Of a stretch of DNA of 64,000 nt, positions 36,591-47,845 are shown in pieces. The DNA comes from Epiperipatus broadwayi (Eukaryota; Onychophora; Udeonychophora; Euonychophora; Peripatidae), in assembly GCA_028023455.1 (NCBI GenBank), contig JAQFVV010013332.1, positions 26,992 through 90,991 of the forward strand, in the 5' to 3' direction. Both the position numbers and the translations under genes were made by a program. Within the stretch, counting starts at the first letter, position 1. Each line of letters starts with the position of its first letter. The notes below the pieces were generated by a model, which saw nothing but the letters and a program-made list of their open reading frames with translations, made no database searches and was not told where the DNA came from.

Positions 36591-38635
36591 TAAAAGCTAA
36601 AAAAGTATAAAGCACAAGACAAAAGAGTAGTATTATTTAAGAAACATACATAATATATGGTTAATAAAGAGTTATGATTTGCACTCTCTATGAATAAACA
36701 ACATGGTCAATACATTAAGTGTATATAATATAATAGATAGTTAAATAATTAAATTAAAAATACACATATTAATATTTAAATAACATCAAATAAATTATTA
36801 ATAGTAATATTTTTAGTTATAATATGTTGTTATTGATTGTTTTTACAAAATATTATTTTTTACATATGTAAACGAATTTATTTTCAAAAAAAAAAAAAAA
36901 CCCTAGACAAAATTTAGAAAAATCAATAAAAGTTTTTTTGAAATTACAGTTTGATTGGTAAAATAATTCAGTTTTGAATAAAAATAATAAAGGAAGCATG
37001 CATTGAAATAAGATACAACTAAAAAAAAAGAATTTCCTAATTTAAAACTTAACTGTGGATTAATTATATATTTTAATGGTTTAGAAATCAAAACTGGTTT
37101 TCTAAGATAATAAAATTGAGAAGTGGGTCTATCTATCCATCATTTGCTACTATACTTTCCAAGAAATTAGATAGAAAAATAGCTTGGAATAAGTCAATTG
37201 TATAACACAAATCTCTTCAAAATTAGTGGATATCTTATATTTTGTTATATTTATCAATCAACTAAAAAGTAAAATGAAGAACATATAAATTATTCTTCAA
37301 ATTGGATATTCAAAGCTAGTGGTTAATAATAATTTTATTCAATCACCACATCATAAGCTTCAACATAGATAATGTATAGGAGTATGAAAAAAACACACAG
37401 ACAATTGATCTTTCAGGATAAAATAATAAAAAATGCTAATATTATTTTAAGTTTACTTTATAAAAAATATAATTTTCCAAAACAATCTATATAAAAATAG
37501 TAATATAATAGTTTATTTAATAAAAATTAATAAAACAGTATATTCATTAGTGAATGATGTATGCATATGTGAAACTATTATAAGCTTGAGGGACTCATAT
37601 TACTTTAATTAAATATTTGTTCTTATCTATATGATAGACATTTAATAAATAAAAATGATTATAAATATTAACTTTTGTTATGCAGTAAATATGTTTAACT
37701 TAAGAAAGAGCAGAGATATGTTTTTCTTTTAATATATATTGGGAAATTTAAATATTGTTAATACTTGATAGATATACTTATGCTCCATTTTATGATTCTG
37801 ATATCTAAATTAAAAATAATTTATATAATAAATTGTAAATAAATATGTGATTATTACAATTGTTGATAATTATAAACTATAATAAAAAAGTTTGAAATAA
37901 TACTATTTTATCTTATTATATAAGTTTACATTTTAACAAAAGTGAAATACTTTTTAAGGTTGTAAATTTTTTTATTGAAAACAAAGTAATAATGTTTAAG
38001 TATTAAATTTGCATTTGTATTATTTCTTTTGTATATTAATTATAATATTCATTTTGTATATTGTATAAAGCCAGTATTGTTATCAATTGTCATAGTGCCA
38101 TTTATTTCAAAATTTTATTTATGCTTTTATTTTACTTTGCAGTTAATGCAAAATTTGTCAGTGATAAATGTTGCCTCAGATTTGTTCCACAATTCATTAT
38201 ATTATTATATTATTTCTATTTTAAGATTATAATATAAAACTTGAAACATTCACTTCATATACTTGCACATTGATTACAGGCTATAAGGTCATTATAACTA
38301 GTCAAAGACAACAATATTGTTGTAAATGAAAAATCTAGCTTGTGTGGTACTCATCATTATCAATTTACAAATTTTTGCAGGTTAAAATATACTCTTAATG
38401 CTACAGTTATTTTATTTTTACTTGTACTGTTGCAATATATATATATATATTTAACTGCAACCATTAAATGTCTGTATTTTTAAATCATATAATAATAATT
38501 CAAACAAACATATTTAACACAGTATTCAAAATTAAATAATATATTCTTTACCAGAAGTACTTTCAATTGTTTCTCTGACAATCTTTATCAACTGTTAATA
38601 CAAATGTACAAAAAATAAAAACTTGCATTACCCAT
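36591..38635. other. AT-rich DNA, no gene seen
   Basis: Nothing supported. A run of 14 A lies at about 36,887-36,900 and a TA run near 38,437. Confidence 0.4.
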
Positions 38636-38639
38636 CATT

Positions 38640-38875
38640 CAATCCATTCAATTTTCCCACAATTCTGTTGTCTTTATATTAGCCGATTGTCTATTCATTA
38701 AACCACCTCTATTCCTAGATATCATCATTGCCTCTTTAATTTTACATTTTTCACTACACCTTTCAATTTGAATAATTTTTGTATCTCTATTATTAAATTT
38801 AAAACCATAATTACATGTTTTATTATGATCAACTATAATTGATGGAGTATTCATATTTACTGAAGGTATATTTTC
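38640..38875 (-). pseudogene. Penelope-like element, C-terminal fragment
   Basis: Minus-strand frame: DHNKTCNYGFKFNN, then IIQIERCSEKCKIKEAMMISRN, then LMNRQSANIKTTELWEN. It aligns with the PLE at 11.3-12.7 kb (DHEKTCKYKFKF...KRKIKEA...LIN..). The GIY-YIG core is missing, and the fragment is cut near 38,875, next to the family A unit in opposite orientation. Confidence 0.75.
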
Positions 38876-39106
38876 TTTCTATCAGTTGCTTTCAAACTTA
38901 TAAAAATGAGTTTCATAAATGCTGTTTAGTAGAGTTGGAGTTTAGATCTAGTTTCTGGTTTTCCAACCCTTTACTGACATGAGCCAACTAGCTTGAAACC
39001 ATGGTTTAAAGGTTGGAGACAATTTGAAGGAGATATTGAATTCTATCTCTCTCAGTGTTTATGGAAACTCAGATTGATAGTGGGCTATTAATAAAGCTCT
39101 ATCTAG
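38876..39106 (+). mobile_element. Family A unit, diverged single copy
   Basis: Aligns with about 3,785-3,995 of the array: GTTGGAGTTTAGATCTAG, the hammerhead, AGATATTGAATTCTATCTCT, and AAAGCTCTATCTAG. It ends at the unit position where array A also meets (TA)n. Confidence 0.7.
38963..39016 (+). ncRNA. Hammerhead ribozyme A6 (covarying copy)
   Basis: Helix I is CCAA.CCTTTA (38,963-38,973) with TAAAGG.TTGG (39,007-39,016), which pairs fully apart from one extra C although both strands differ from A5. Helix III is a different perfect palindrome, ACCATGGT (38,998-39,005), followed by T as the cleavage base. GAAA is intact. The core reads CTGACATGA, with two extra bases. Confidence 0.7.
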
Positions 39107-39921
<815 letters not shown>

Positions 39922-40344
39922 GGTCCTGTTGACCACCATGTCGAATTCCTCCACTTCTTTAGTAGGGAATGGTCACACTTAGATTGGACTTGGTTTGTAG
40001 AATGTCTTCTTATTCATAGTGACTTCTCCATACTAGGTCATCAAGAGTATGGCAGGCCAATCATCAGGCAGGCTCTACATCAGCAGTTGTTACATGGTGG
40101 TGACCGTATAAGCATGGTGGGTCTGAATCGACCAGTGATCATGATGGTTCTTAGCCACACATCCTTGAAGCTTCACTTATGTTGTTGTTTATTTTCATGT
40201 TCATACAATGTTCAGTCTTCTATGTCGAGGTCCTTTGACTCAGCTTTCTGGTTTTTCTTTTCAAATTTAACTTTACATGTCTGCTTTCTATTATATTTTT
40301 CTGCTTCTTATCAGAGCAGTGTCCTCACTAAAGTCTCTACATGA
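39922..40344 (+). other. G+C-rich island with a 140-codon open frame, unknown
   Basis: Open frame directly after TAA at 39,919-39,921, beginning GPVDHHVEFLHFFSREWSHL and continuing through EYGRPIIRQALHQQLLHGGD. The last 50 residues become Phe/Ser-rich. Over 39,900-40,170 the G+C is clearly higher than its surroundings. No Met start near the beginning and no splice sites that convince me. It could be a decayed transposon or LTR segment, or a transferred piece; I do not recognise it. Confidence 0.3.
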
Positions 40345-41048
40345 ACTCCCCTTTTAGAATTAATTTAATGTCTTTTTTCAAATTCTTTCATTATCTTGAT
40401 CTTTTTGTTTGTAGCTTTCCAATTCACACCTTTCACACTAAGACGCCTTCAGCAACTTATACAAATTTACTTTTTATACAATTTCATAGCAATATTTTAC
40501 ATTTATTTCTTATTTATATTATTTTCCTTTTAATAAAATAAATTTTTAATAAAATTATTTTTATTTGACATGCATTAAACATGTCTTTATACATACTTTC
40601 ACACATGCATTTCATTTTTTTGTCAAAATGTGTACTTTTATGGAATAGATTTTTATCTTTTGTCATGTATTAAATTCTATTTTAATCTTATTTAAACTCC
40701 TCAAATTTTTACTTTTTTCTTATAAAATAATTTTTTAGATTCTATTTCGTTCATATTTTCTTTCTCACTTTTGATTTAAGCCAAATATACGATTTCAATA
40801 TTTTCTAACTTTACCTCTTATATTTTCAAAATATACATTTTGAAGAGTAAAAGATAAGAATCTTTTCGATTCTATTTCCCTCTCTTTTATTTCATTATGG
40901 AAATTAATTACATTTTCTTTCTTCATTGGTTTAATTCTTTCATTTCTTTGTTTTTTTTGTTTTTTTCTATTTCGAAAAGAAAACTACAATATTTAATATT
41001 ACTGAATATTAAATATGTACATGTAGGATTGCAGTATGTGCGATCATC

Positions 41049-41050
<2 letters not shown>
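40345..41050. other. AT-rich DNA, no gene seen
   Basis: Pyrimidine-rich plus strand; the small frames here (40,341-40,541 and 40,897-41,097) look like composition effects. Confidence 0.4.

Positions 41051-41096
<46 letters not shown>
41051..41096. repeat. (TA)n microsatellite
   Basis: Pure TA run of about 45 bases, shortly before repeat family D. Confidence 0.95.
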
Positions 41097-41100
<4 letters not shown>

Positions 41101-41164
41101 ATAATACATAAAGATAGATAATTTTATAATGTAAGTTCATTGAAAACTGTTAACACTTAAGCAA

Positions 41165-41480
41165 TACCTTGCAGCAGTGCAGTTTGAATTATAATTGTAG
41201 TTTGAAAGTTGTAATTCACAATTTGCTATTTTGCTTTCAGAACAGGTTACATTTACCTGTTTAATGCAATTTATTTAAATTTCTTTACATCAATAAATTC
41301 ACCCTCTGTTGCCAGGTTACAATCTTTAATGTCTATGTAAACATATTGAACTATAAATAAAGGTGGACTTCCACATTTATTATTAAAAGCAGGTTGTCTT
41401 GAGAAAAGATTCAGATTGTTGATTTTTATTGATATTGTTATTGTTTAAGTGTTGACTGCTTTCCACACAGCTATATTACT
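41165..41480 (+). repeat. Interspersed repeat D, copy 1
   Basis: About 310 bases alignable with 61,620-61,935 in the same orientation. Shared blocks include TTATAATTGTAGTTTG, TTTACCTGTTTA, CAATCTTTA-GTCTA and TTGTTGATT-TTGATATTG. Confidence 0.6.
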
Positions 41481-43385
41481 TCAAAAAACCTGAATTTTCT
41501 TTATTTAAAAAAAGGTGGGATATGATTAAAATAATGTAGCTGTGAGTCATTTAAAATATCTTTATAGAGATTTCAGCTAGCATTATGCATTGTTCCTCCT
41601 TATATAATATAGAGAAAGAGAGGGCGAAAGAGGAGGATTTATAGCATAATAGTTAATATGCTTTAGTTGGATTTGAATTTTGTGCGTGGATAAAATTAAA
41701 TAAAAAATCTGTTCAACATACATTCCCAGTTCATTGCCAATCTATCTAAATTCTCAAGTATTAATCTAAAATTAAAACAAAATTAAAAAATTGCCGAAAC
41801 CCTTGCTATCTTTCTGTCAAAAAACTTATTAAAGAACGATTTCATGTTAACTGTTTCTCATTGAATATACATGGGGAGAGAAAAAAGAGTGAACTATTCA
41901 ATAAATTTAATTTATGCTTTTAAGATTATTATGAAGTGAAGATGTATTTCGTATAACATCTCATGTACATATCCACAATAGCTGAATTTAATTTAAAGTC
42001 TGTTTAATATATCTCAAATTTGTTAATTTACTATAGCAGTTTGTAATTAATTTATTAATCAATATTACCTTTAATCTATTGAGATATATATTAAAAAGTA
42101 TTGAAAAACTATTTTAAGAAATTCATCTTATATTTTTAACTATTATGCAAGTTATTTTGATGTGTTTTCAAATTCGAACTTTTTTGGGATACATTTATTT
42201 TTTTGTTAATCATATTTTCTAGATTTAAAAAAAAATAATTAAAATTCAGTATTTGCAGTATTCTAAGTTTAGGTAATTGTTTTTATAGACATGTTGTCGG
42301 CATTAGAGATTATAATTCATTTAGATCAATTACAATAACAAGAACGATATGACATAAAGGTAATAACAATTTCTGGCAATTACCGTAAATTGGAAACCAA
42401 AAAATAAATTGAATATTTAATATAGTAAGTTACTTTTAGTATCAGATTTAATTAAATAGAAATACAAACTGCAATATCTATTTTTTAGTATTATATGATG
42501 TTTTATTTACAATTGTTTCTATTGTTCTTCGGATGTAGGCATACCCATAATTAGATATTATCATTTGTCATCTAACATTAAATTTTAATACAGAATTGTT
42601 ACTTTTTATTTAAATATATAGATACCTTCACAGATGTTTAGCACATAACGATAACATAACAACTTCATTTTCATTCATTAATATTATTGAAATAATTATT
42701 TCATTTTTAAAAATATTTAAACAAGTTAGATTGCCTTTATTATTTATAATATAGATACATACTTTTATGTATTTTTAAACTAGAAAACATTATTTTTAGT
42801 TAATAATGTCTATACTTTTATATATTTTTAAACTAGAAAACATTATTTTTAGTTAATAATGTCTGAACTAATACGATAAATAGTTGTTTGAATTTTATTT
42901 TCAAATTGTATATTCTATCATGAAATTTCATTTTTTTTTCATTTCTGCAAATAAAGACAACTATCCTATATTTATTTCTCTATATCTGTAATTTCCAATT
43001 GTATAACAACAAACGATGTATACTGAATGTCGTTAAAATAGTTTTAAAAGTCAATCCTTAATACTAAAAACATTATTGAGAGGCTGGAATGTGTCGGACT
43101 ATTTCCATCATCTAAATGTATCAATGGAATGACTTTATTGCTAATAGAAACAAAAACTGGGTGTGATCTGGAACTTTAAACTCAAAACTTTGCTATTCTA
43201 GGTTTGCAACCAAATTTTATGTATACTTTTCTAAAGACATTCAATTACTAGTAAGAACTCTGTAAGTGAATCTAGTATGATAACCTATAATGTTTGGATA
43301 CCATCCTAAAGCTTGTTCTAAAAAAATAATGTCAAAGGGATCCTGTAGATAAGAATATAAAACTTTTATCATAGTTGTGTGTCAC
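41481..43385. other. AT-rich DNA with one tandem duplication
   Basis: Apart from the 53-bp duplication listed separately, nothing is supported. Confidence 0.4.
42761..42864. repeat. 53-bp tandem duplication
   Basis: Two copies (42,761-42,813 and 42,814-42,864) differing at about one position, each containing AACTAGAAAACATTATTTTT. Confidence 0.9.
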
Positions 43386-43466
43386 GGAAAAGCCTAATTA
43401 GTTAGAGCATCACTCTAAATTCACTATTAATGAATCTAAAGATACTAGTGCAATTCTCATGCTAGC
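43386..43466 (+). mobile_element. tRNA-like (Lys/Thr-type) SINE head, decayed
   Basis: GCCTAATTAGTTAGAGCATC resembles a tRNA D-arm/A-box, and GTGCAATTCTCATGC occupies a B-box position about 45 bases later. No intact cloverleaf can be drawn. Confidence 0.35.
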
Positions 43467-44146
43467 TATAGTTGATCAGTTTAATTTTTATATTAGCTGC
43501 TTATTAATAATGAATCTATTTAGGAAAATATAAAAAAAGATTCATTTTTTTTAAAAAGTTAACATTTCATCTAAATAATAAAAATAATCCAACATATAAC
43601 TAGAAGTAAAATAATATCATCACAAACTTTGAGACAAGTATTATTTAAAGCTCTATTAGATTGCAAATAATTTTTTTTTCAAAATTATCTTGCTTTCTAT
43701 TTAAAATTATTTTTACTATATGCAATAAATATTAAAGATAGTTAATTAATCAGTTTATTGACAAAATATTCAGTCATAATAATCAATTAAAGTCATTTGA
43801 AGATTTTGTGTTCATCTGATATCAAAACTATAATTCAAAGTTGCATTTGTTTGCTTTTTTTAAATTCTAACTAAAGTTTTCAGATGCCAGCAGCTATCAG
43901 TAAATAATTAAAATCCACAACCCATTCATTCATTCTAGGTAAAAATACCCTCATAAACTTGATAACATTACTTTTGTTAATTTACTCTGCTCATTTTTAT
44001 TTTTTCTCTATGACTTATTTACTTCATAGAAAGCTGATAAAAATATTTTTAAAAATTTTATCAGAAGAAATATACTTGCAAGATATTTCTTGATTGTAAA
44101 TTTGTTTTCATGCAAAACTATTGGAATAAAAACAACATGTTGTCAA
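43467..44146. other. AT-rich DNA, no gene seen
   Basis: Nothing supported. Confidence 0.4.
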
Positions 44147-44224
44147 GTGTTGGTGACCAAGTGGTTAGCACAGCTGACTTACAAGCAGTTGTCCCAGAAT
44201 TTGCCTTCCGGCTTCTGCTTTGAC
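44147..44224 (+). mobile_element. tRNA-derived element (Gly-like, TAC variant)
   Basis: GTGTTGGTGACCAAGTGG gives a good A box. The anticodon-arm region reads AGCTGACTTACAAGCAG (TAC) and the B-box side is diverged. The ends TGTCAAG and CTTTGACA form a short inverted repeat outside the tRNA part. Confidence 0.65.
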
Positions 44225-46084
44225 ACATTAAAAAAAATGTTGTTTTTCTTATTTATTATATATTTCTGATTATTTTACACATTAATTATCTGATAATTAT
44301 TAAAACAAAATTAATACACACATAGATTTTATTTTATTCATTTATATTTTATTATTAAAAATAGTTAATAAACTTGACCATAATAGCTAACAAAATAAAT
44401 CAGCGCATGGTTTGACAGAATTGATATAGTGTTAGATTATTTTCAATTGAAGCAATAATTATAAAGCAAATATCAGATTTTAAAGTAGAATATGAGAAAT
44501 GTATCATAAATCCAGATTTCTTTGTTCACATTAAACAAAAATGATTAAAAAAATATTTTCACAAGATTATGTATTTTCACATTATAATGTTATGTTTTAC
44601 ATCTTTTATTTATATTTACAACACATTTTGTCCAACATGCTTTTGCAAAATTCAAATATGATTTTTTAAGAATATATTTTGTTTATAAAATTAAATTAAA
44701 AATAAATTAAGTCCAATTAATAGAGTTTTAGTACAAAACAAATATTTTATACTGAGATGAAAGGTTGGGCATTTTCAAAAATTTTCACCAGGTGTAATAC
44801 AAACTTAATTTTAAACTTTGTGCTACTATTAAATTACATGTGTAATAATAGAAAATAGCTTCATTTCAGATGGTTAAAACTGTCAAAACAGAAACATAAC
44901 ATTATACATAATTCATTTACTGCTATTTTTATTCTTTCTTAAAAACTTGTTAAATTCACGTTTGATTGAAAAAATAATCAATTAATAATATAAATGAATT
45001 AATAGTGCTGAGGTAGCTTTCAGAAAAATACTGCCAGAACTATAGTGGTGAATAAAATTATGCAGGACAGGTATGCTTATATAATATATAAACGAGACCC
45101 AATATGCAAATAAGGCAATTAGATATTTCATTTTCCATACAATAGGATACACAAATAGTTTTTATTGATGAAATGTGAATCTTTTGCAATTGCCCAAACC
45201 TTTATATACCTTTTTTCCCATCATCTATTTTTGAGCAAATTGTTGAAATACTGGATGGAGAAAATGTATGGCCTATGACATGTTCATGGTCAAAAAAGAT
45301 AGATCTGTATTAAGACTTTGCTCTCTTGTATGGATATGGATATTGGGCAATTCTAATGGATATATTTGCATGAGATTTCTCATAATTCACAGAGCTACAA
45401 GATGGGTTAGAACATGCAAATTTTATAGACCAAACAAAAGACTAAATAAACATAAGTATCTTACTTGACTATGAACATATCATGGGTCACATTTTCTTTA
45501 TCTAATGCTAGACTGCTTCGTTTAGAAAAAAATGATAGGAAAGGAAAGTATGAAGAGGCTTGGAAATTGCAAAATATCCACATTCATCAATAAAAGGAAG
45601 GCACATAGGGCCTCATTTACATATTATATAAGCATATCTGTATTGCATAATTTTAGTCAGCACTATGATTATGGGAATGTCTTTCCAAAATCTAGCTCAG
45701 TGTCATTAATTAGTTTATATTACTAATTGGTTATGTTTTCAACCAAACTCAAAGTCAAGGAGTGTTTAAGAATTACATAGTTTTTTGAAACTGGAAATAT
45801 ATTTTTATTCTTGAAATTTAAATGATTTTTAATTAGACTATGTGTAAACAGAAATATATAGGGTGCATTCTTCATGTCAAAATATTTTTTTTCTTTAGAT
45901 ATTTTCTCACTTATTCTAATCATACATACAAATGTTGCTTCAACTTACAGTTTTTGAGTTATAAGGAGATTTTTAAATGTTTTACTTCAATTTTTTTAAT
46001 AAAAAAACTTTTATGGATAATTGAGTTTATGTATAACTAAATATTTAAACTATAAACATAATTCATATATTTGTATTTGGATTT
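44225..46084. other. AT-rich DNA, no gene seen
   Basis: About 45,000-45,700 is a little more complex, with frames at 45,268-45,468 and 45,532-45,726 on the plus strand. These lack signature motifs and splice context. Confidence 0.35.
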
Positions 46085-46189
46085 TAAATGTAATTATAGG
46101 AGATTTAAAGACAGACATTCAAGATCCATTTAGCTATTCACTTTATTTTATACAACCCGCATTACTACACACATGTGAAAAGGACGATC

Positions 46190-46250
46190 TCCAATATATG
46201 TTTCTCATGCTGAACTAGCACACTTCAGTTGACCCAGACCATTATCTCCT
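46190..46250 (-). ncRNA. Hammerhead B7 (core mutated)
   Basis: Minus strand: CAACTGAAGTGTGCTAGTTC then AGCATGAGAAA. Core CTGAAGT and an altered GAAA box make it inactive. Confidence 0.55.
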
Positions 46251-46258
46251 ATATATAT

Positions 46259-46289
<31 letters not shown>

Positions 46290-46640
46290 TAAGTTTATAT
46301 TAAGATAGCAAATCTTCAAACTTTAATGGACAGGCTTCAATCTATTCCATCCTCCAGCTCTTTAGCCATATATAGCATTGAAAATCTGATGATGGAACAC
46401 CATCTTCCTTATTAATGCCAATATTATTGTCATGCCCATGTTGACTTTAAGTCATTCTGTCCCTCATTTATAGGACCTTGTTCATTTGAATACACAGAAG
46501 AAGGATGGCAAGATACAGGCTAAATCTGTAATATTTGAAATACAAACATAATTAATATACTTGGAGTTTCAAGCTCTCCTCAGCTATTCACTTTATCTCA
46601 TATAACAAAAACACACAACCGCACACATGTGAAAAAGACA

Positions 46641-46713
46641 AATGATTTCCAATATACATGTTTCATGCTAAACCAGCACTCATAGGTTGCTCCAGATCAT
46701 TATCTTCCTCACA
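46641..46713 (-). ncRNA. Hammerhead B8 (core mutated)
   Basis: Minus strand keeps outer helix I (AATGAT/ATCATT), stem II TGCT/AGCA and GAAAC, with helix III ACATGTAT. The core reads CCTATGA. Confidence 0.6.
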
Positions 46714-46736
46714 CACACACACATATATATATATAT

Positions 46737-46775
46737 ATGAAAAACAAAAACAAGTTATAAATCATGTAACTTATA
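46737..46775 (-). repeat. Family A fragment between two (TA)n tracts
   Basis: ATGAAAAACAAAAACAAGTT and the following ATGTAACTTATA match family A unit sequence at 3,148-3,182. It sits alone in the centre of the family B array. Confidence 0.65.
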
Positions 46776-46859
46776 TATATATATATATATATAATTAAAG
46801 TTAGAAGATTAGCTATTATAACATAAAATGAGCACTGATTGTGTATATGTGTGGGAGAT

Positions 46860-46915
46860 AATAATCTATACCAACTGATGAGTGCTGGTTTAGCATAAAA
46901 TATATTGGAGATCAC
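46860..46915 (+). ncRNA. Hammerhead B9 (GAAA mutated)
   Basis: CTGATGAG at 46,875-46,882 and stem II TGCT/AGCA are intact. GAAA has become AAAA. Helix I ACCAA/TTGG is present. Confidence 0.65.
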
Positions 46916-47397
46916 TTATAATTTTCACATCTGTGTAGAAATGTGTCTGACTTTGAATGAGATAAAGTGGATAGATGTGTGGAACTTGAAAGTTTGTGTT
47001 CAAATCTTCTATAATTAGTTTAAATTCCAAGTATATGAATTATGCTTGTATTTCAAATATTGCAGATTTAGCTGTATCCTGCCCACCCCATGTCTGCGTA
47101 TTTAAATGAACATGGTCCTATACATGAACATTCAAAATGACTATAAGTCAACATGGGCATGACAATAATATTAGTATTAACAAGGAATTTGGGCATTACA
47201 TCACAAGATATTTAATGGTATGGATGGGTGAAGAGATTGGAGAATGAAGTGGATTGAATCCTGTCCATTAAAATTTAAAAACATGCTATATTAATATAAA
47301 CTGAGCACTGATTTTATATATATATATATATGGAAGATAATGATCTGAACCAACTGATGAGTGCTGGTTCAGCATGAAATATATATAATATATATAT

Positions 47398-47594
47398 ATA
47401 ACAATATTCACCAGAATATATAAAATTAAAGATTAAAATTCTTTGCTATAGCTAGCCTCGGCATATTCCGCCATCTTGCTACTTAAGATGGCGGAATATG
47501 CCAAGGCTAGCTATAGCAAAAAATTTTAATCTTTAATTTTATACAGGCATTTTTTTAAAATTTTGTAGTTTTTATTCTGGTGATATTGTTATAT
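47398..47594. mobile_element. Hairpin (foldback) element
   Basis: Near-perfect arms of about 60 bases (47,419-47,477 and 47,484-47,543) flank a 6-base loop at AAGATGGCGGAATATGCC. After a gap, the outer ends also pair (ACAATATTCACCAGAA with TTCTGGTGATATTGT). It sits within the (TA)n that splits B10. Confidence 0.8.
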
Positions 47595-47659
47595 ACTTAG
47601 TATTATATTAATATACATTAGTTTCCAACCATAACCACCTAAACATTCAGTAAATATGC

Positions 47660-47666
<7 letters not shown>

Positions 47667-47728
<62 letters not shown>
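47667..47728. repeat. (TA)n within the split ribozyme B10
   Basis: Pure TA run of about 62 bases ending directly at the TTGG of helix I. Confidence 0.95.
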
Positions 47729-47733
<5 letters not shown>

Positions 47734-47845
47734 GATCATTTGTCTTTTTCACATAGATGTGGTCATGTGTGTTGATTGTATGAGATGAAGTGAATAGTTG
47801 AGAGAAGCTTTTTAGTCTGTTTTCAAATCCCCTATAATTAAGATT

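Larger units (their letters stand above)
47338..47742 (+). ncRNA. Hammerhead B10, intact core split by an insertion in helix III
   Basis: The 5' part (47,338-47,380) has helix I ATAATGATC..ACCAA-type strand, CTGATGA (47,354-47,360), stem II GTGCT/AGCAT and GAAA (47,376-47,379), all intact. Where TA-rich helix III should close, about 345 bases of (TA)n and a hairpin element intervene. TTGG and GATCATT, the returning helix I strand, then follow at 47,729-47,742. Confidence 0.65.
46085..47845. mobile_element. Family B hammerhead element, largest array (two minus, two plus copies)
   Basis: Minus units run about 46,085-46,565 and 46,565-46,725. Plus units run about 46,795-47,035 and 47,035-47,845, the last split by an insertion at 47,384-47,728. 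The arrangement is symmetrical around a TA-rich centre (46,726-46,792). Ribozyme cores on the plus side are 479 bases apart. Blocks such as AACATGGGCATGACAATAATATT and CAGATTTAGC occur on both sides in mirror order. Confidence 0.75.
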
